A DNA stretch of 64,000 nt from DASUKM01 sp036278735 (GCA_036278735.1 DASUKM010000022.1:124001-188000); one strand, 5' to 3'; positions 41,276 to 49,629 are shown, counted from the first letter of the stretch. The notes: a model not told the origin generated them from the letters alone. Numbers and translations are program-made.

Positions 41276-41646
41276 GGCGTCTCGGTGATGCGGCGACCGG
41301 CCTCGGGCGCGAGCGGACGGACCTCGACCGCCCCGGCGGCGGCGGCGGGGCAGCGGCCGGCCCAGGCGATGGCCTCTGCCAGCGACGGCACTTCGAGGAA
41401 AGCCACGCCGGCCAACTGCTCCTTGGTGTCCGCATACGGGCCGTCCTGGACGTGACGCCTGCCGTCCGCGACGCGCACGGTCGCGCCGGTGTGCGGCAAG
41501 TCCAGCGGATCGCCGCCGACATGGACGCCGGCGGCGATCATCGCCCGGTAGTAGACACGCCAGGCGGCGCGGTAGGGCTCGGGGTCGTCGTTGACGCGCG
41601 ACGCGAATGCCGCCGGCGTTTCATAGATGAGCATGGCGAAGCGCAT
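41272..41646 (-). CDS. YCII/DGPF-domain partner of the ECF sigma factor
   Basis: A 124-residue protein of the YCII-related (DGPF) family. MRFAMLIYETPAAF begins the beta strand and VQDGPYADTKEQLAGVAFLE carries the DGPF motif near 67-86. ECF42-type sigma factors are regularly encoded with such proteins, and this pair overlaps by 4 bp. The function of DGPF proteins is not settled. ATG 41646 is preceded by GAGGGA. The 133 bp upstream hold no recognisable gene. Confidence 0.88.
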   Translation of the reverse strand: MRFAMLIYETPAAFASRVNDDPEPYRAAWRVYYRAMIAAGVHVGGDPLDLPHTGATVRVADGRRHVQDGPYADTKEQLAGVAFLEVPSLAEAIAWAGRCPAAAAGAVEVRPLAPEAGRRITETP

Positions 41647-41779
41647 TGGGTCGTCCCTCGTGGCGATGCGTCCACAAGGATATGACGCGCCACGGCGCCT
41701 CGTTTCGACAATCGCCCCCGCGGAAGGACGTGGCGGCGAGCGGATCGACCGCGGCCGCGCGCCGGGCTGGGGATCGCCC

Positions 41780-42505
41780 CTACTCCGCGCGCCTCGCCAC
41801 GTGAATCGCCATGAAGCCGCCAAACACGGGCAGCACGCGGATATCGGCAAAACCGCGCGCCGCGAACATCTCCGCGACAACGACCGAGCCCGGATACCGC
41901 GCGATCGATTCGGGAATGTAGCGGTACGTGTCCGGGTCCCGGTGCAGCACCCACCCGAGCGCCGACCCGACCACCGTCAGGTAGGCGAGATAGATGGCCC
42001 TGAGGATGTGGTTCGGCGGACGGTCGAAATCGAGCGACACGAACGTGCCCCCCGAGCGCAGCACGCGGCGGATCTCGTCGATCGCGCCGGCGAGCGCCGG
42101 CACGTTGCGCAGCCCGTAGCCGGTCGTGACGACGTCGAATCGAGCGTCGGCGAAGGGGAGCGCCATCATGTCGCCGACGACGAACCGCGGCGGCGCCTCG
42201 CCGGATCGCTTCGCGCGCGCGAGCTGCACCATGCGTTCGGTGATATCGAGGCCGCACGCTGACGCGCCGCGCTGCTGCAATCCGAACGTCAGGTCCCCCG
42301 TGCCGCACGCGAGATCGAGCGCGGCGGTGCCGGGGCCTGCGCCCGACAGCTCGAACACGCGCCGCTTCCACGCGCGGTCGCGTCCATACGAGAGAAAAAT
42401 GGTGATGAAGTCGTAGCGATCCGCGATCGTCGCGAACAGGCGCCGCACGTACCGGCGCTTCGACTCGGGCGTCGAGAGAGACGACGACAGCGGCTCGGCG
42501 CCCAC
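41780..42505 (-). CDS. UbiE/MenG-type menaquinone methyltransferase
   Basis: A 241-residue SAM methyltransferase of the UbiE/MenG family. Family sequences are FATIADRYDFITIFLSYGRD near 24-43, ALDLACGTGDLTFGL near 62-76 (motif I), VVTTGYGLRNVPALAGAIDE (the UbiE GLRN motif) and FVSLDFDRPPN. It would methylate demethylmenaquinone, the last step after the futalosine pathway. The start is GTG 42505, 13 nt after the queD stop, so queD and this gene may be co-transcribed. The C-terminus FGGFMAIHVARR matches the family. Confidence 0.9.
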   Translation of the reverse strand: MGAEPLSSSLSTPESKRRYVRRLFATIADRYDFITIFLSYGRDRAWKRRVFELSGAGPGTAALDLACGTGDLTFGLQQRGASACGLDITERMVQLARAKRSGEAPPRFVVGDMMALPFADARFDVVTTGYGLRNVPALAGAIDEIRRVLRSGGTFVSLDFDRPPNHILRAIYLAYLTVVGSALGWVLHRDPDTYRYIPESIARYPGSVVVAEMFAARGFADIRVLPVFGGFMAIHVARRAE

Positions 42506-42518
42506 GAGGCTTCCGCCG

Positions 42519-42920
42519 CTACTCGGCGTAGGAGGCGAAGGAGGTCGGCGTTTCCCAGACGCGCACGGCGACGACGTCGACCCCGAGTTCGCGCGCCTGG
42601 TCGAAAAGCAGCTTCGCGATCCGTTCCACCGTCGGATTGCTCTCGAGCAGATACATCGGCTCCCCGAGCGCCTTCAGCGGCGCGACGAGCGGATCGTCGC
42701 GGCGCAGAATCATCTTGTGATCCAGCTCGCGATCGACCCATCCTTTGACGACCCGCTTGATGTCGCCGAAATCGGCCACCATGTTCCGGTTGTCGAGCCT
42801 GTCGGTCCGGACCTCGATCTCGGCGACCGCGTTGTGCCCGTGCGGATGCTTGCAGACGCCGTCGTAGTCGAGCAGCCGGTGGCCGTAGCAGAATTCAATC
42901 TTCTTCGTCACGAGATACAT
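42519..42920 (-). CDS. queD: 6-carboxytetrahydropterin synthase QueD
   Basis: A 133-residue PTPS/QueD-family enzyme. It converts dihydroneopterin triphosphate to 6-carboxytetrahydropterin in queuosine synthesis. The zinc histidines are in FCYGHRL near 11-17 and HPHGHN near 26-31; VADFGDIKRVVKGWVDRELDHKMIL is split across the catalytic region. ATG 42920 is preferred over TTG 42935. It is divergent from queC, whose product acts next in the pathway. A GTTGAA/TTCAAC palindrome lies between them. Confidence 0.9.
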   Translation of the reverse strand: MYLVTKKIEFCYGHRLLDYDGVCKHPHGHNAVAEIEVRTDRLDNRNMVADFGDIKRVVKGWVDRELDHKMILRRDDPLVAPLKALGEPMYLLESNPTVERIAKLLFDQARELGVDVVAVRVWETPTSFASYAE

Positions 42921-42921
42921 G

Positions 42922-42936
42922 GTTGAATTGTTCAAC
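42922..42936. promoter_or_regulatory. Palindrome between queD and queC
   Basis: GTTGAATTGTTCAAC has perfect 6-bp arms (GTTGAA/TTCAAC) and lies in the very small gap between the divergent queD and queC starts. It could be an operator or part of overlapping promoters. Confidence 0.35.
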
Positions 42937-42942
42937 GATTCG

Positions 42943-43614
42943 ATGACCAGCGCAACGGCCGTTCTGTTCTCCGCCGGACTCGACAGCGCCGTGCTGGCGG
43001 CTTCGGCCGCCAGAAACGGCCGCGTGCAGCCGATTTACGTGCGTGCGGGACTCGCCTGGGAGGCCGAGGAGCAGGCGATGGCGGCGCGGCTGCTCGCGTC
43101 CGCGCCGTACAGCGCACGCGTCCTGCCACTCGTCACGTTGACGGTGGACATGCGCGACGTGTATCCCGCGGCGCATTGGGCCGTCGCCGGCCATCCTCCC
43201 GCATTCGACACGCCCGACGAAGAGGTCTACATCGACGGCCGCAACATCGTCCTGCTGTCGAAAGCGTCCGTCTACATGGCGCGGCACGGGATCGCGCGCG
43301 TGCTGATGGGCACGCTGGCGGACAATCCGTTTCCCGACGCGAGCGCGGCGTTCTTCGACGCGATGGGCAGCGCGCTCTCGACGGGCCTCGGCAAGCCGAT
43401 CGCGATCGAGGCGCCGTTGGCCACGATGCACAAGGTGGACGTGCTGCGGCTGGGGCTCGAGCTGGGCGTCCCGATGGAACTGACGCTCTCGTGCATGCAG
43501 CCGTCCGGCGGACGGCACTGCGGTGCGTGCAGCAAGTGCCGCGAACGTCGCGACGCCTTCCTGGAAGCGGGCGTCGACGACCCGACTGTTTATGGAGTGA
43601 AGCCGGCGAGGTGA
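42943..43614 (+). CDS. queC: 7-cyano-7-deazaguanine synthase QueC
   Basis: A 223-residue ATP-dependent amidoligase-type enzyme making preQ0 from 7-carboxy-7-deazaguanine. The PP-loop SAGLDSAVLA is near residues 10-19 (SGG of most members is SAG here). EVYIDGRNIVLLSKASVY follows. The C-terminal zinc cluster has CMQPSGGRHCGACSKC. ATG 42943 places the PP-loop at the usual distance; an in-frame ATG at 42919 would share CATG with the queD start. With queD this forms a divergent queuosine pair; queE and queF are not seen. Confidence 0.9.
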   Translation: MTSATAVLFSAGLDSAVLAASAARNGRVQPIYVRAGLAWEAEEQAMAARLLASAPYSARVLPLVTLTVDMRDVYPAAHWAVAGHPPAFDTPDEEVYIDGRNIVLLSKASVYMARHGIARVLMGTLADNPFPDASAAFFDAMGSALSTGLGKPIAIEAPLATMHKVDVLRLGLELGVPMELTLSCMQPSGGRHCGACSKCRERRDAFLEAGVDDPTVYGVKPAR

Positions 43615-43630
43615 GGGGGCTGCGGCGGGC

Positions 43631-44518
43631 TCATGCCCCGCCGCGCAGACGGACGCTGCCGTCGCCGGTCCGGATGCGCAGCACGCGGCCGCCGCTGCCG
43701 AGGGTGGCGCGCACCGTGTGTTTGCTGATGACGCCGTCGGCGCCGGCCGTCAGCGACAGATCGCTGCGGATCGCCCCGTCGCCGCTGTGCGCGTCGATCT
43801 GCGCGCCGAAGCCGGATGGCAGATACACCGACACGCCGCCGTCGCCCGTGGTGATCGACCAGTCGTCGGCCATCGTCGAGCCGGCCTGCGCGTGGAACGT
43901 GATCGAGCCGTCCCCCGAGTGCAGCTTGACGCCCTTCAGCGTGCCCGTCACGTCCACGCCGCCGTCGCCCGTTTCGAGATCGAGCTGCCCGTCGGCGCCG
44001 TCGAGCGTGATCGAGCCGTCGCCCGTGTAGACCGTGAGGTCCCCCGCCACGCGGCTCGCGTGGACGGCGCCGTCGCCCGTCCGCAGCTCCAGCCGGCCAT
44101 GGACTCCTTCGACGTGAATCGACCCGTCGCCGCTATGCGCCGACAGATTACCGTCGCGCGGCATCGTCACCGTGAACCGGGCGCTCGCGTGGTTGATGAT
44201 CCCGAAGAACATTTCGTGGCGGGCGGGATTCTGCACCTTCAGCTCGATGCGGTTGCCGTCCTGCGTCGACGACACTTTGAGCTTGTCGAGCGCTTCCTTG
44301 CTGGCGCCGCGCTTTTCAATCTCCACGAGCACCTCGGGGCGATCCCACGTCCGCACCTCGATGGAGCCGTCGAATGTCGTCAGGCGCAAATCGGGCGCGC
44401 CGGAGACCGTGAAGCGCTTCTCGTCGCGGACGATCTGCCCTTGCGAATCCACCGCCACCACGCATCCGGCGGCGAACAGGACCGGTATCAGGAGCAGCGG
44501 AAGGATTCGGAGGCGCAT
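43631..44518 (-). CDS. DUF4097 beta-helix lipoprotein
   Basis: A 295-residue envelope protein. The signal peptide ends in the lipobox FAAGC at about residue 19. About 200 residues of repeated strands (HSGDGSIHVEG, RTGDGAVHAS, YTGDGSITLDG, ETGDGGVDVTG) with a period near 18-20 form a DUF4097 right-handed beta-helix/adhesin-like solenoid. Such proteins are common in Acidobacteriota and Bacteroidota, often near sigma/anti-sigma pairs, but the function is unknown. ATG 44518 is chosen because the lipoprotein signal starts there. Confidence 0.85.
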   Translation of the reverse strand: MRLRILPLLLIPVLFAAGCVVAVDSQGQIVRDEKRFTVSGAPDLRLTTFDGSIEVRTWDRPEVLVEIEKRGASKEALDKLKVSSTQDGNRIELKVQNPARHEMFFGIINHASARFTVTMPRDGNLSAHSGDGSIHVEGVHGRLELRTGDGAVHASRVAGDLTVYTGDGSITLDGADGQLDLETGDGGVDVTGTLKGVKLHSGDGSITFHAQAGSTMADDWSITTGDGGVSVYLPSGFGAQIDAHSGDGAIRSDLSLTAGADGVISKHTVRATLGSGGRVLRIRTGDGSVRLRGGA

Positions 44519-44582
44519 ACGCCATAGGACGGACGGGAACGGCACGGTGTTCCAAATCGAACACTCTGACCGTTTCCGAACG

Positions 44583-44630
44583 CTTCCGCCTTCCGCACCC
44601 CGCACTCCGCCCTCCTCCGCCCCCCGCGTG
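44583..44630 (+). repeat. 7-bp tandem repeat (CACTCCG units) upstream of the DUF4097 gene
   Basis: Heptamers GCTTCCG, CCTTCCG, CACCCCG, CACTCCG and CCCTCCT fill the gap between the two lipoprotein genes. Confidence 0.65.
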
Positions 44631-44631
44631 A

Positions 44632-45255
44632 TCAGCTGAGATCCTCCCCGCGCGCCCACTTCGCAAGGAATTCCGCGAGATCGTCGCCGATGCTTCGCGA
44701 GTCGGACATCAGCTTCTCGAGCGAGTCGCCGCCGCCCAACCCCATCGCGCCCACCCGCCGCTGGTCGAACGTCGCCAGCGTGCGGCCGGACGCATCTTTC
44801 ACGGAGCCCTTGACCTTGACCGACGACTTCCCGGCGCCAAACCCCGCGAAGTAGCGCTTGGCGCGGCTGCCCGGGTCGAGCGTCACGAACGTGCCCTCGA
44901 CGACCAGGGCCCCGTCGGGGGCGGACTCGCTCGCTTTCAGGACGCGCACGGCCTTGAACGAGCCCTTCTTCTCCAGCGCGGCGGCAAAGCGCTCCGCGAG
45001 CACGCGCGGTCCTTCGTCCTGCATCGTCTTCGCTTCCTGCTGGCGTACCTCCTTGCCGCCCTTGCCGCCCGTACCGAGGTCGGCCGCGCTTGCGTCGAAC
45101 GGCTTCATCACGACCGTCAGATCGCCGGGATGATCGAGCGATGCGACGAACAGTTCGATATGGTCGAGCGCGCCGTCTTCAATCGTTTTGATCGGAGCTT
45201 GCCCGGCAACGCCGACCCCGGCAAGAAGGGCCAACCCGAACAGCAGCTTCTGCAT
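44632..45255 (-). CDS. Secreted DUF4410-like protein
   Basis: A 207-residue exported protein. The signal peptide is about residues 1-19 (ending GVAGQ). The mature part has an acidic-basic patch (GTGGKGGKEVRQQEAKTMQD) and a strand-rich end (DGALVVEGTFVTLDPGSRAKR, FAGFGAGKSSVKVKGSVKD), matching DUF4410. It precedes the DUF4097 gene on the same strand. A strong ribosome binding site AGGAGG lies 6 nt before ATG 45255. No enzymatic motif is visible. Confidence 0.75.
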   Translation of the reverse strand: MQKLLFGLALLAGVGVAGQAPIKTIEDGALDHIELFVASLDHPGDLTVVMKPFDASAADLGTGGKGGKEVRQQEAKTMQDEGPRVLAERFAAALEKKGSFKAVRVLKASESAPDGALVVEGTFVTLDPGSRAKRYFAGFGAGKSSVKVKGSVKDASGRTLATFDQRRVGAMGLGGGDSLEKLMSDSRSIGDDLAEFLAKWARGEDLS

Positions 45256-45279
45256 AGGTCCTCCTGATTCCCACCTGTG

Positions 45280-45312
45280 TGTCGCACCCCGCCCTCCGCG
45301 CCCCGCACCCCG
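45280..45312 (+). repeat. 7-bp tandem repeat (GCACCCC/GCCCTCC units)
   Basis: GCACCCC, GCCCTCC, GCGCCCC, GCACCCC and GCCTACG occupy the gap between nagA and the DUF4410 gene. Confidence 0.7.
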
Positions 45313-45313
45313 C

Positions 45314-46507
45314 CTACGACGTTCTCTGCCACGCCAGCGCCCCGGCGATCCATGTCTGCACCACCCGCAGATCGCGGTCGAGCACCGCGAGATCGGCGAT
45401 GGCGCCGGGCGCCAGTACGCCGAAACCCTGCAGACCGAGCGCGCGCGCCGGGGTCGTCGCGCACACCGTCGCCGCATCGCTCAAGCTCAGGCCGACTTCG
45501 CTGACGAGGCGGGCGAACGCCCGGTCGAGCGTCAAGACGCTGCCGGCGAGCGTCCCGTCATCCAGATACGCGGCTTCGCGGACCGTAATCGGACGGCCGC
45601 CAATCCGCGAACGCGTGCCTGGCGGCAGCCCCGACCCGGCCGTGCCGTCCGTGATCGCCATGATCCGCTCCGGCCGCTTCGCGGCGAGCGCGACCCGCAT
45701 CATCGCGGGGTGCACGTGGACGCCGTCGCAGACGAGTTCCGCGATCACTTCGTCGGATTCGAGCACGGCCCCTGCCAGACCGGGCGCGCGATGCCCGACC
45801 GGCGGCATGCGGTTGAACAGGTGCGTGGCCTGGCGCGCCCCCGCGCGGATCCCCGCGACGGCCTCGTCGTAGGTGGCGCCGGAGTGGCCGAGCGAGACGT
45901 GATGCCCGTGCGCCGCCAGATCGCGAATCAGATCGAGCGCACCGTCGAGTTCCGGCGCGACGGTGACGATCCCGACGTCCGGCCGCCCATCCGCGATTTC
46001 CGCCATCACGTCATCGGCGGTCCAGGGATCAGGCTTTAGGCGTTGGGCTTTGGGCTTTGGGAGGCGGAGACACTCGAGCGGCTGCGCCCCCTTGTATTCC
46101 GGGTTGATGAAATTGCTCTCGAGGTGTGCGGGGAGCACGCGTGCGCCGCCGGCGACGCGGGTGGTGCGGGCGCGACGCACAGCGGCCAGCATGTCGCGGA
46201 GCGCGGCGGGGGCACACGCAATCGACGTGGGGCAGAACGCCGTGACGCCGAAAGCCGGCAGCCGCCCGGCCATCGCGGCAATCGCCCCCTCGCCGTCGAG
46301 CGTATCGATCCCGCCGACGCCGTGCACGTGCACGTCGATGAATCCGGGGACGATGTAGTGCTGCGCGAGGTCGAAGTGAAGGTCCTGCTCCCGGGGCGCG
46401 TGCCCGGCGGGCCCGGCCTCCGCAATCCGCTCGCCGTCGATCGCGAGGGTGCCGGCCGAGACGACCCGGTCCGGCAACACGAGGTCGGCCCCCGCCAGCA
46501 GAATCAT
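45314..46507 (-). CDS. nagA: N-acetylglucosamine-6-phosphate deacetylase NagA
   Basis: A 397-residue amidohydrolase. Signatures: GFIDVHVHGVGGIDTLDG near 54-71, AHLESNFINPEYKGAQP near 129-145, LGHSGATYDEAVAGI, THLFNRMPPVGHRAPGL, CDGVHVHPAMMR and the catalytic aspartate in AITDGTAGSGLPPG. The usual HLEGPF motif reads HLESNF, keeping the metal-binding Glu. It removes acetate from GlcNAc-6-P in amino-sugar use. About 12 residues (RLPKPKAQRLKP) after GAQPLEC come from an intrusive heptamer repeat. ATG 46507 overlaps the ROK gene by 4 bp. Confidence 0.9.
   Translation of the reverse strand: MILLAGADLVLPDRVVSAGTLAIDGERIAEAGPAGHAPREQDLHFDLAQHYIVPGFIDVHVHGVGGIDTLDGEGAIAAMAGRLPAFGVTAFCPTSIACAPAALRDMLAAVRRARTTRVAGGARVLPAHLESNFINPEYKGAQPLECLRLPKPKAQRLKPDPWTADDVMAEIADGRPDVGIVTVAPELDGALDLIRDLAAHGHHVSLGHSGATYDEAVAGIRAGARQATHLFNRMPPVGHRAPGLAGAVLESDEVIAELVCDGVHVHPAMMRVALAAKRPERIMAITDGTAGSGLPPGTRSRIGGRPITVREAAYLDDGTLAGSVLTLDRAFARLVSEVGLSLSDAATVCATTPARALGLQGFGVLAPGAIADLAVLDRDLRVVQTWIAGALAWQRTS
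46031..46065 (-). repeat. 7-bp tandem repeat (GGGCTTT units) inside nagA
   Basis: AGGCTTT, AGGCGTT, GGGCTTT, GGGCTTT and GGGAGGC run in frame through the nagA coding sequence and encode the KPKAQRLKP stretch. The same units sit between genes at 18013-18043 and 26824-26851. Confidence 0.8.
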
Positions 46508-47355
46508 GCGGCCGTCATGGCGAGGCGCGCCGCGCCAATCGCGACGGCGTCGCCTCCGAGCGGCGAGAACTCGATGCGGAGCGCGTCCATCATGTCGGGA
46601 GCCAGCCAGCGGCCGGCTTCCTGGCGGACCGCGTCGAGCAGCAGATCCCCGGCTGCCGCCACCGGGCCGCCGACGACGACCATTTCGGGATCGACAGTCG
46701 CGGCGAGATTGGCGATGGCCATGCCGATGTACTTCGCGGTGTCGCGCACGACCGAAATCGACACGCCGTCGCCCGAGCGCGCCCCCTCGAACACGTGGGC
46801 GGCGGTGATCGCGTCGAGGTCTCCAGCCCGATCGAGGACGGCTGACCGATCGCCCGCCTGAATGCGCCAGGACAGGCGGCGCGCGATCCCCTTGCCGCTC
46901 ACTTCGGCCGCCAGGCTGCCGAACCGGCGATAGTCCTGACGCTCGACCGGGTTGAGCGCGAGCCACGCGGCGGCTCCGGCGCGGCCGCGCGCGCCGCTCC
47001 AGACGCGGCCGTCGAGCAGCAGGCCGGCTGCGACACGGTCCCCGATCAGCAGACACACGGCGTGGCGACAGCCCTTGGCCGCGCCGCACCACGTCTCGGC
47101 GACAACGGCCGCACCGCCGGCCTCGACCGGATCGATCCGGCGGGCGCGGCCGCGCAGCGCCGCGATGGCGGCGTCGCCGGACTCGCCGTGGAACAGCGCG
47201 AGCCCCGCGACGTCCACGTGCAGATCCCCGGCCGCCGCGCGCGCGGCCCCGGCGACGTCAGCACCCTCGCCCCGCCCGGCCACGTGACCGTCCGCGCCGA
47301 CCAGCACGGCACGCGGCACCGGTTCCGAGAGATCAACTCCGAGGGCTGGCGTCAT
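46504..47355 (-). CDS. Degenerate ROK-family sugar kinase-like protein
   Basis: A 283-residue protein of the ROK/actin-like kinase fold. PALGVDLSEPVPRAVLVGAD is the N-terminal strand pair, LLIGDRVAAGLLLDGRVWSG is central, and VDPEMVVVGGPVAAAGDLLL near the C-terminus matches ROK. Two key features are missing: the phosphate-1 loop DIGGTK reads DLSEPV, and the CxCGxxGC zinc motif is absent (GRAGAAAWLALNPVE). It may be a non-catalytic or altered GlcNAc kinase. It is translationally coupled to nagA. The start is uncertain: ATG 47355 or TTG 47379. Confidence 0.65.
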   Translation of the reverse strand: MTPALGVDLSEPVPRAVLVGADGHVAGRGEGADVAGAARAAAGDLHVDVAGLALFHGESGDAAIAALRGRARRIDPVEAGGAAVVAETWCGAAKGCRHAVCLLIGDRVAAGLLLDGRVWSGARGRAGAAAWLALNPVERQDYRRFGSLAAEVSGKGIARRLSWRIQAGDRSAVLDRAGDLDAITAAHVFEGARSGDGVSISVVRDTAKYIGMAIANLAATVDPEMVVVGGPVAAAGDLLLDAVRQEAGRWLAPDMMDALRIEFSPLGGDAVAIGAARLAMTAA

Positions 47356-47779
47356 CGGGATCGGCGACTCCTTGTCCAACGTGCCATTGACGCTTGCACC
47401 CCGCGAGCGGGAGCAGCACGGCGCTGCCCGACCGGAACAGCTCCTGATCCGCGTCGGCGAGCAGCCGCCGCAGGCGCCGTTCGTCCGGCGCGCAGAAGAC
47501 GATCACGCCGGGCCCTTCCGACGGCGGAAAGCGGCGATCGTCCAGATAGTCGCGGTCGAGCGTGACGAGCGTGCGGCCGAGCTGCCGCGCGAGCCGGTAG
47601 TGTTCGATGTCGCGCGCGCGCCGCAAATCGTCGTGCTCGAGCACGAAGAACACGTCCCACCGCAGGACCTCGCGCATGAACGCGACGACGCCCGCCGGAA
47701 GGTTCGCGTCGGCGTACACGCGCGGCTGCTCGGCGATCCGCGCCACCTGCGTCACCAGTTCGGATGCCAGGGTGCCCAT
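47333..47779 (-). CDS. DUF5615/PIN-like protein
   Basis: A 148-residue PIN-like domain protein. RVYADANLPAGVVAFMRE near 20-37, then WDVFFVLEHDDLRRARD and GRTLVTLDRDYLDD near 67-80, form the acidic DUF5615 active-site pattern (D, D, D). Related proteins are predicted RNases, often paired with small antitoxins; no antitoxin partner is seen here. It overlaps the ROK gene and follows the deoxyhypusine-synthase-like gene by 1 nt. Confidence 0.8.
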   Translation of the reverse strand: MGTLASELVTQVARIAEQPRVYADANLPAGVVAFMREVLRWDVFFVLEHDDLRRARDIEHYRLARQLGRTLVTLDRDYLDDRRFPPSEGPGVIVFCAPDERRLRRLLADADQELFRSGSAVLLPLAGCKRQWHVGQGVADPDDASPRS

Positions 47780-47780
47780 C

Positions 47781-48980
47781 TCACCGATGTCGATCCATTT
47801 CCGCCGGCTCTCCCTCCGTCGTGCCTTTCCCGGCGGCTCGGGCCTGGCGCAGCAGGTCGGCTACGAGGTCGTCGCGCTGCGGGACCAGGTTGCGCCGGGC
47901 GCGCCGGTTGTGGGGAGAGGCGACGGCGTACTCGCAGAACAGCGGAAACGCAATCGTCGAATCGCAGTACGCGACGACGGTGTCGGGCAGCCCGCCCGGG
48001 TTCACCTTGCCCCAGCTCACGGCCTCCGCCGGCGTCGCGCCCGACAGCCCGCCCCAGACGACCTGGTCGGTCGTGATCTGGATGAAGAAGTCGTTGCCCC
48101 CTTTCGGGATGCCGTAGACCTCCCACAGCGTCGGCTGCCCCTGCAGGTAGAAATTTTTCGGCGAGCCGCCGCCGAGGATCACCGCGCCGTTGTGCGTGCC
48201 GGCGAGCACGATCGCGCAGACCTCGTTGACGTCGCGGTTCGGGTCGACCATCAGCGTGCTGCCGTTCATCAGCTCGTGATACGCGACGTTCATCCCGATC
48301 GAGCTGTCGCCCGGCGAGGAGGTGTAAATCGGCACCCCCGCGGCCGCGGCGCGCGCGACCACGGAGTACTCCGCGCACTCGGGATTCCGCTCGAGCAGAT
48401 CCAGCCCGAGCCGGTAGTGCAGCTCCGAGGAGGCGATCGGGCCCGACAGCTTCGAGCGGACGAGGAAGTCGCGGATGTACTTGTCGGTCTCGAGCAGCAC
48501 CGTCGCGGGAAACAGGATGTCGTAGATCCGGATGATCCCTTCCCGGTACAGCTCGACGTCATCCAGGAACGGCGAGCCGCGATGCATCGTGAAGTTCAGC
48601 GCGTAGTGCAGATCGTGGTAAAGATTCGCGCCCGTGCTGATCACGAAGTCGACGAGCCCGCGATCCATCAGCTCGATGATGCACCCGCCGAGCCCGGCCG
48701 GCGTGAGCGCGCCGGCGATCGTCAGCCCGATCGTGGTGTCGTGCCCGGGGGCGAGCATCTTGTCGGCGAAGATATGACAGGCCTCCGAGAGGCGCCCGGC
48801 GTTGAACGCCTGAAAGCCGCCGTCGATCAGCTCGCGCACCTCGGCGCTGCCGCGCGGGCGGTAATAGCGAATCGGCTGGCCCTGGAGATACTGGCGCGCA
48901 TGGCCGCCCGGGGTTCCGGGCGCTCGTCCCTCGGCGTCGCTCGGGACGCCCTGAGCCTTCGTCGAAGGGCGGTGGGGCAC
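47781..48980 (-). CDS. Deoxyhypusine synthase-like protein (bacterial)
   Basis: A 399-residue deoxyhypusine synthase-family protein. LIDGGFQAFNAGRLSEACHIF opens the fold near 51-71. TIGLTIAGALTPAGLGG carries the NAD-binding Gly-rich turn. The catalytic lysine fits K in LGGGSPKNFYLQGQP, and TSSPGDSSIGMN is the substrate loop. Eukaryal and archaeal relatives modify eIF5A using spermidine, but bacterial EF-P is not hypusinated. Bacterial homologues are thought to make homospermidine or other polyamine products. GTG 48980 is chosen for GGAGGA upstream. The first ~30 residues read as palindromic intergenic repeat rather than conserved protein. Confidence 0.88.
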   Translation of the reverse strand: MPHRPSTKAQGVPSDAEGRAPGTPGGHARQYLQGQPIRYYRPRGSAEVRELIDGGFQAFNAGRLSEACHIFADKMLAPGHDTTIGLTIAGALTPAGLGGCIIELMDRGLVDFVISTGANLYHDLHYALNFTMHRGSPFLDDVELYREGIIRIYDILFPATVLLETDKYIRDFLVRSKLSGPIASSELHYRLGLDLLERNPECAEYSVVARAAAAGVPIYTSSPGDSSIGMNVAYHELMNGSTLMVDPNRDVNEVCAIVLAGTHNGAVILGGGSPKNFYLQGQPTLWEVYGIPKGGNDFFIQITTDQVVWGGLSGATPAEAVSWGKVNPGGLPDTVVAYCDSTIAFPLFCEYAVASPHNRRARRNLVPQRDDLVADLLRQARAAGKGTTEGEPAEMDRHR

Positions 48981-49187
48981 GATTGATCCTCCGGCGGCGC
49001 GTCCGCGCACCGCGGGTGTAGCTTAACACCACGGCGGGCCGGCCGACGCGCCGCGCGGGCGGCGGAGACCGGAAACCGTGGAGCCAGACGCGGTTCCCAC
49101 CGATACACCGCGGGGGGAGACGAATACTCCTTGACAGGAGGCGGCCGGCGGAGCGAAGGTAAGCGCGCCTCCCCGGCCCCGGAGTTC

Positions 49188-49625
49188 ATGACACAAACGG
49201 GACTGTCCGCGCCGTCCTGGGCGACGTGGACGGCGTTCGCGGCGCTCGTGGCAGTGGCGCTCGTGCTCTGGTTCCTGCGTGCGAAAGGGCGGCCCGTCCC
49301 CGGGGATCACGTCTTCCGCGCCAGCCGCCTGAGCCGGGGCAACCTGCTGTTTCCGACGCAGGTCGCCGTGACGCCCACGTCCATCATCCACTACACGCCG
49401 CGCCTGTTCGGCCGCAGCGAGGAGTCGATTCACATGGCCCACGTCGCCTCCGTGCGGGTCGACAGCGGGCTGCTGTTTGCCGACCTCCTGGTCGAATCGA
49501 GCGGCGGCACCGACCCGGTGCGCTGCCACGGCCATCGCAAACGCGACGCCCAGGAAATGAAGCGGCTGATCGAATCGTTCCAGACCGATTACTATCACGG
49601 CGCCGCGGCGCCGCCACGGACCTGA
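49188..49625 (+). CDS. Small membrane-anchored PH-like domain protein
   Basis: A 145-residue protein. One transmembrane helix (about 14-33, FAALVAVALVLWFLR) precedes a cytoplasmic, strand-rich domain of about 105 residues (FPTQVAVTPTSIIHYTPRLFG, HMAHVASVRVDSGLLFADLL). It resembles bacterial PH-like (YdbS/YdbT) domains in layout. The specific function is unknown. ATG 49188 lies 3 nt after GGAG. It precedes the sigma-54 activator gene by 4 nt and may be co-transcribed with it. Confidence 0.6.
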   Translation: MTQTGLSAPSWATWTAFAALVAVALVLWFLRAKGRPVPGDHVFRASRLSRGNLLFPTQVAVTPTSIIHYTPRLFGRSEESIHMAHVASVRVDSGLLFADLLVESSGGTDPVRCHGHRKRDAQEMKRLIESFQTDYYHGAAAPPRT

Positions 49626-49629
49626 CCTG

